DNA of 64,000 bases, from the NCBI RefSeq assembly GCF_030815985.1, contig NZ_JAUSXM010000001.1:6820001-6884000 (forward strand), in the 5' to 3' direction. Below the pieces are notes generated by a model. That model saw nothing but the letters and a program-made list of their open reading frames with translations. It did no database searches and was not told where the DNA came from. Origin of the DNA: Paenibacillus sp. W2I17. GTDB lineage: Bacteria > Bacillota > Bacilli > Paenibacillales > Paenibacillaceae. Below are positions 61,319 through 64,000 of this stretch, piece by piece; within the stretch, counting starts at the first letter, position 1, and every line of letters starts with the position of its first letter. The translations under genes were made by a program, and so were the position numbers.

Positions 61319-62176
61319 ATGTTTAATCGCCATTCGGTACGTACATTATGGTTATTTGTGAGCATCGTGATTATTGGTGTTCCGGGTTGTGGATTAATGC
61401 AGCGAGATCAAACGCCTGAGGAGGTTTTTTCCTTGGCTTTATCGGGGATAGCGGGAAAAGAGACGTTGAGTTTTGAAGGAGAGGCAGGACTTCGACGGGA
61501 GAATAGTGGGCTGTTCGAGAATCAGTTCAAGTTTGAAGGCAAGCTGGAGAATCATGATCGTCTGACCCTTCAGACCCGATTACCTGGAGAAGTAACTGCT
61601 GTGGGGACAGGCATTCAAACAACTGCCGTAAAAAATAATGGACAGCCCAGTGGGTTTAGCGCCTCTTTCGAGCGGAAACAAGGGCAATGGATGGCATTGT
61701 CAGCGCAGCATGAGCCGTTGCGCGGATCACTTTCTCGTTTTAATCCAATTGCCCAATTGGAGAAGATTGATGGGATGCACAAAACCATTCAATCGGAGTA
61801 TGGCGCTGGTCGTCGAACCAGAACATTACGGATTGAACTTGCACCGGAAGACGCCAAATCATGGGCTGTAACCCAGCTAAACGACGAGATGAACGCCATT
61901 CGGGCAGAATATATGCATAAGGCAGCTACGGTGAAAGGGGCGCGTAAGGAGAAGCTTGAGAAGGATCTGGAGAAAGTTTGGAAACAGGGCGAAACAACGA
62001 TGCAACAGATGATGAAACAAGCGAGCGTGCAGACGGTATATCATCTCACGGTAGATCGGAAGAGCAGTCTGCCTCTTCGTTTATCCTCTGAAAGTCAGAT
62101 GAGTTACACGGACAACAACCGTAAAAGTAACAAAGAAGCCCTTGTCACCGATGTGAACTTCAAGTCATATCAATAA
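61319..62176 (+). CDS. Lipoprotein, hypothetical
   Basis: A 285-residue lipoprotein with signal peptide MFNRHSVRTLWLFVSIVIIG and lipobox VPGC near residue 24. The mature part has a strand-rich N-terminal half (FEGEAGLRREN, FKFEGKLENHDRLTLQTRL), as in lipoprotein-localisation or YcnB-like beta folds, and a charged helix (GARKEKLEKDLEKVWKQGE). The function is unknown. Starts at 61223, 61286 and 61319 are in frame; 61319 gives a normal signal peptide and follows GAAGGGTG. Confidence 0.65.
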   Translation: MFNRHSVRTLWLFVSIVIIGVPGCGLMQRDQTPEEVFSLALSGIAGKETLSFEGEAGLRRENSGLFENQFKFEGKLENHDRLTLQTRLPGEVTAVGTGIQTTAVKNNGQPSGFSASFERKQGQWMALSAQHEPLRGSLSRFNPIAQLEKIDGMHKTIQSEYGAGRRTRTLRIELAPEDAKSWAVTQLNDEMNAIRAEYMHKAATVKGARKEKLEKDLEKVWKQGETTMQQMMKQASVQTVYHLTVDRKSSLPLRLSSESQMSYTDNNRKSNKEALVTDVNFKSYQ

Positions 62177-62287
62177 ACGAAGTGAGGGACTGCCTACTGA
62201 CGGGATGACTGTTCGCGTGCTACAATAGTATCGTAATTTACCGTTGTTCAATTCAAGTATGGCAGATGACAGGAGGATTTTACCAAG

Positions 62288-63403
62288 ATGAAAGACCCAA
62301 GAATTCAAAAGCTTGCAGCAAACCTGGTGGGCTATTCAGTAGATGTACAGCCTGGTGAAAATGTATTGGTTGAGATGATTGGATCGGAACGTGATCTGAT
62401 TAACGCCATTATTGAAGAGGTAGGAAAAAAAGGTGGTAACGTCTTTGTACAGTTGACCGATAAAACCGTACAGCGTGCGATGCTGAAAAATGCCACAGAA
62501 GAAATGATGAAAACATGGGCAGAGATTGATCTGAACCGTATGAAACAGATGGATTGTTATATCGGTATTCGTGCGGGAGAAAATGTGAATGATCTGTCCG
62601 ATGTGCCGGAAGAAAAAATGAAAATGTACAATTCATTGTACTCCCACCCGGTACATAGTGAACAACGTGTCAAACATACGAAATGGGTTGTACTGCGTTA
62701 CCCTAACGCAAGTATGGCGCAACTCGCCAATACAAGTACAGAAGCGTTCGAAGATTTCTACTTCGACGTATGTAACCTGGATTACGCCAAAATGGACAAA
62801 GCGCAGGACTCGCTTGCTAACCTGATGAAGCGGACGGATAAAGTTCGTATCACCGGACCAGGAACAGAGCTGAGCTTCTCCATTAAAGATATCGGTGCAG
62901 AGAAATGTTCTGGCCAAAAAAATATCCCGGATGGCGAAGTGTACAGTGCCCCTGTGCGTAATTCCGTGAACGGAACGATTAGTTATAACTCGCCAACCCT
63001 GTACAATGGAGTGACTTTTGAAAATATCAAGTTCACGTTCAAGGATGGCAAAATTGTTGAAGCGACAAGTAACGATACAGAGCGTTTGAATGAAATCCTG
63101 AATTCGGATGAGGGTGCTCGTCATATCGGTGAATTCGCGATTGGATTTAACCCGCATATTCTTCATCCGATGAAAGATATCCTGTTTGATGAAAAAATCG
63201 CAGGCAGCTTACACTTTACGCCAGGTCAGGCGTATGAAGAAACCGACAATGGCAACCGCTCGTCTATCCACTGGGATCTCGTATTGATCCAGCGTCCGGA
63301 TTATGGCGGCGGAGAGATTTATTTTGACGATGTGCTGATTCGTAAAGACGGTATCTTTGTCATTCCTGAGCTGGAATGCTTGAATCCGGACCGTTTGAAG
63401 TAG
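62288..63403 (+). CDS. M29 family aminopeptidase (AmpS/aminopeptidase T type)
   Basis: A 371-residue metallo-aminopeptidase of family M29. Recognisable elements are GYSVDVQPGENVLVEM, the SLANLMKRTDKVRITGPGTEL stretch split over the linker, GQKNIPDGEVYSAP with metal-ligand glutamate, GEFAIGFNP and the late IHWDLVLIQRPDYGGGEIYFD with His and Asp ligands. It removes N-terminal residues from peptides in the cytoplasm. GACAGGAGG precedes the ATG. Length is slightly below 400 residues, near the family norm. Confidence 0.92.
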   Translation: MKDPRIQKLAANLVGYSVDVQPGENVLVEMIGSERDLINAIIEEVGKKGGNVFVQLTDKTVQRAMLKNATEEMMKTWAEIDLNRMKQMDCYIGIRAGENVNDLSDVPEEKMKMYNSLYSHPVHSEQRVKHTKWVVLRYPNASMAQLANTSTEAFEDFYFDVCNLDYAKMDKAQDSLANLMKRTDKVRITGPGTELSFSIKDIGAEKCSGQKNIPDGEVYSAPVRNSVNGTISYNSPTLYNGVTFENIKFTFKDGKIVEATSNDTERLNEILNSDEGARHIGEFAIGFNPHILHPMKDILFDEKIAGSLHFTPGQAYEETDNGNRSSIHWDLVLIQRPDYGGGEIYFDDVLIRKDGIFVIPELECLNPDRLK

Positions 63404-63499
63404 GAACAGGATTTTGCTGTTGCTAGGAAAGCGGATTCACGGTATCATGTAGTGGTAATTAATAGATGATACCAATAGTAAAAAGACGGAGGGATTCCT

Positions 63500-63745
63500 A
63501 TGTCGAGTAATAACGCGGCTGTAGTAGAAATTGCTCAAACAGCAGGCAAGTTTACTTCTTCAATCGTGCTTCATTCGGAGAACAAGTATATCGATGTGAA
63601 AAGTATTCTCGGATTGTTTACAACGCTGATCAGCACGCACAGCTATGAACTGCATGTTCATGGTCCAGATGCAGTTGAAGCGAAAGCAGCCATGTCAGAA
63701 GTATTTGCCAAGCATGGACTGAATGTAAGCATCGCATCTGAGTAA
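63500..63745 (+). CDS. HPr-like protein lacking the His15 region
   Basis: An 81-residue protein whose residues about 10-78 follow the HPr fold: IAQTAGKFTSSIVLHSENKYIDVKSILGLF and later ELHVHGPDAVEAKAAMSEVF. The first strand and the phospho-histidine loop of HPr are absent; the start aligns just after it with Asn near the His15 position. Ser35 in VKSILG corresponds to Ser46, the target of HPr kinase. An in-frame TAA at 63479 shows the frame does not extend upstream, and GGAGGG fits the ATG. It resembles Crh in keeping the regulatory serine without the PTS histidine. Monocistronic. Confidence 0.85.
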   Translation: MSSNNAAVVEIAQTAGKFTSSIVLHSENKYIDVKSILGLFTTLISTHSYELHVHGPDAVEAKAAMSEVFAKHGLNVSIASE

Positions 63746-63759
63746 TAGCTCTCAAGAAG

Positions 63760-63793
63760 CACCTTTGCCTTTTTTGGCAGGGGTGTTTTTTGG
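63760..63793 (+). terminator. Terminator after the HPr-like gene
   Basis: CACCTTTGCC pairs with GGCAGGGGTG allowing G-T pairs, followed by six T. Sequence 63794-63960 shows no other clear element. Confidence 0.8.
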
Positions 63794-63970
63794 CATGGAA
63801 TGATCTGAATACTCGTCTGGACGTGACTGAAACAGGTGGATTAAGCTTCAACAAAAGGCTTAACTTTGCGGTCTTATTTTGGTCAGGTTCTTGTATTAGC
63901 TCTTCATTTCGTCTAATATTAGAGGTAGAACGTCTTTACGCGATTTTTGGGACATAGGGGGGAAAAATGC

Positions 63971-64000
63971 ATGACTTCATCTGATCTGCAGGACCAGCTG
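63971..64000 (+). CDS. Start of an unidentified gene (partial)
   Basis: An ATG at 63971 behind a GGGGGGAAAA ribosome binding site opens a frame (MTSSDLQDQL) that runs off the window. Ten codons are too few to identify it. Confidence 0.5.
   Translation, partial: MTSSDLQDQL

Noticed and set aside
1..64000. CRISPR arrays, insertion sequences, full prophage
   Set aside because: No regularly spaced repeats, transposase genes or phage structural clusters were found; the repeats at 22.2 and 38.8 kb are irregular and intergenic.

Overview
The window looks like a chromosomal segment of a Paenibacillus-like spore-forming member of the Bacillales. The evidence is moderate GC content, strong AGGAGG-type ribosome binding sites with frequent TTG/GTG starts, a YjcZ-like mini-protein, YtxJ, CcpA with a perfect cre site upstream of acsA, a divergent acuA/acsA pair, and rpsD next to a DgcP-type diguanylate cyclase. 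Gene order is mostly that of a stable chromosome, in short operons separated by clear rho-independent terminators. No CRISPR array, insertion sequence or complete prophage is visible.

Layout. 1-10 kb: the end of a histidine kinase, a NucB-type nuclease with a LexA-type box in its promoter, a stress protein, tRNA-Leu(UAA), an M16C metalloprotease, a frameshifted XRE regulator divergent from a PatB/MalY C-S lyase, uracil-DNA glycosylase and a LOG-family hydrolase. 10-16 kb: a YjcZ-like mini-protein, a glycerophosphodiester phosphodiesterase and a Fur-box-controlled pair of siderophore permeases followed by an ABC exporter. 16-23 kb is accessory in character: DUF3221, DUF3626, a ribbon-helix-helix protein whose promoter is embedded in a large palindrome, DUF6809, manganese catalase, and a two-gene operon (WYL-like mini-domain plus LexA-like winged helix) behind LexA-like boxes. 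23-29 kb: tRNA-Val(GAC), a frameshifted M1 peptidase and a three-gene module built around a non-secreted GH43-like beta-propeller. 29-37 kb: ChrA, Ohr with an OhrR-type operator, several small proteins, SpeA and an MFS transporter. 37-42 kb: gndA, aroK, a rhodanese and an unusual EPSP synthase. 42-52 kb is carbon metabolism: a NagE-like PTS EIICBA overlapping ptsI, ytxJ, ccpA, mtnN, acuA and acsA. 52-64 kb: a class A PBP with a fibronectin tail, a chemoreceptor, rpsD with a long leader, a diguanylate cyclase, a lipoprotein, an M29 aminopeptidase and an HPr-like protein without the phospho-histidine.

How the parts fit. Carbon catabolite control is well represented: EI and a sugar EII, CcpA, a CcpA target (acsA) with its acetyltransferase AcuA, and a Crh-like HPr paralogue. 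Two separate loci carry SOS-type boxes, a secreted nuclease and a split regulator. Iron and peroxide control are seen as a Fur box and an OhrR-type operator.

The items most worth a second look are the split WYL/winged-helix operon under LexA-like boxes, the His15-less HPr paralogue, the EPSP synthase with natural changes at both glyphosate-contact positions, the palindrome-controlled RHH gene, the propeller module, and a family of intergenic repeats found at two places. Two genes (XRE regulator, M1 peptidase) are broken by single-base changes in A-runs and may be either true pseudogenes or sequence errors.
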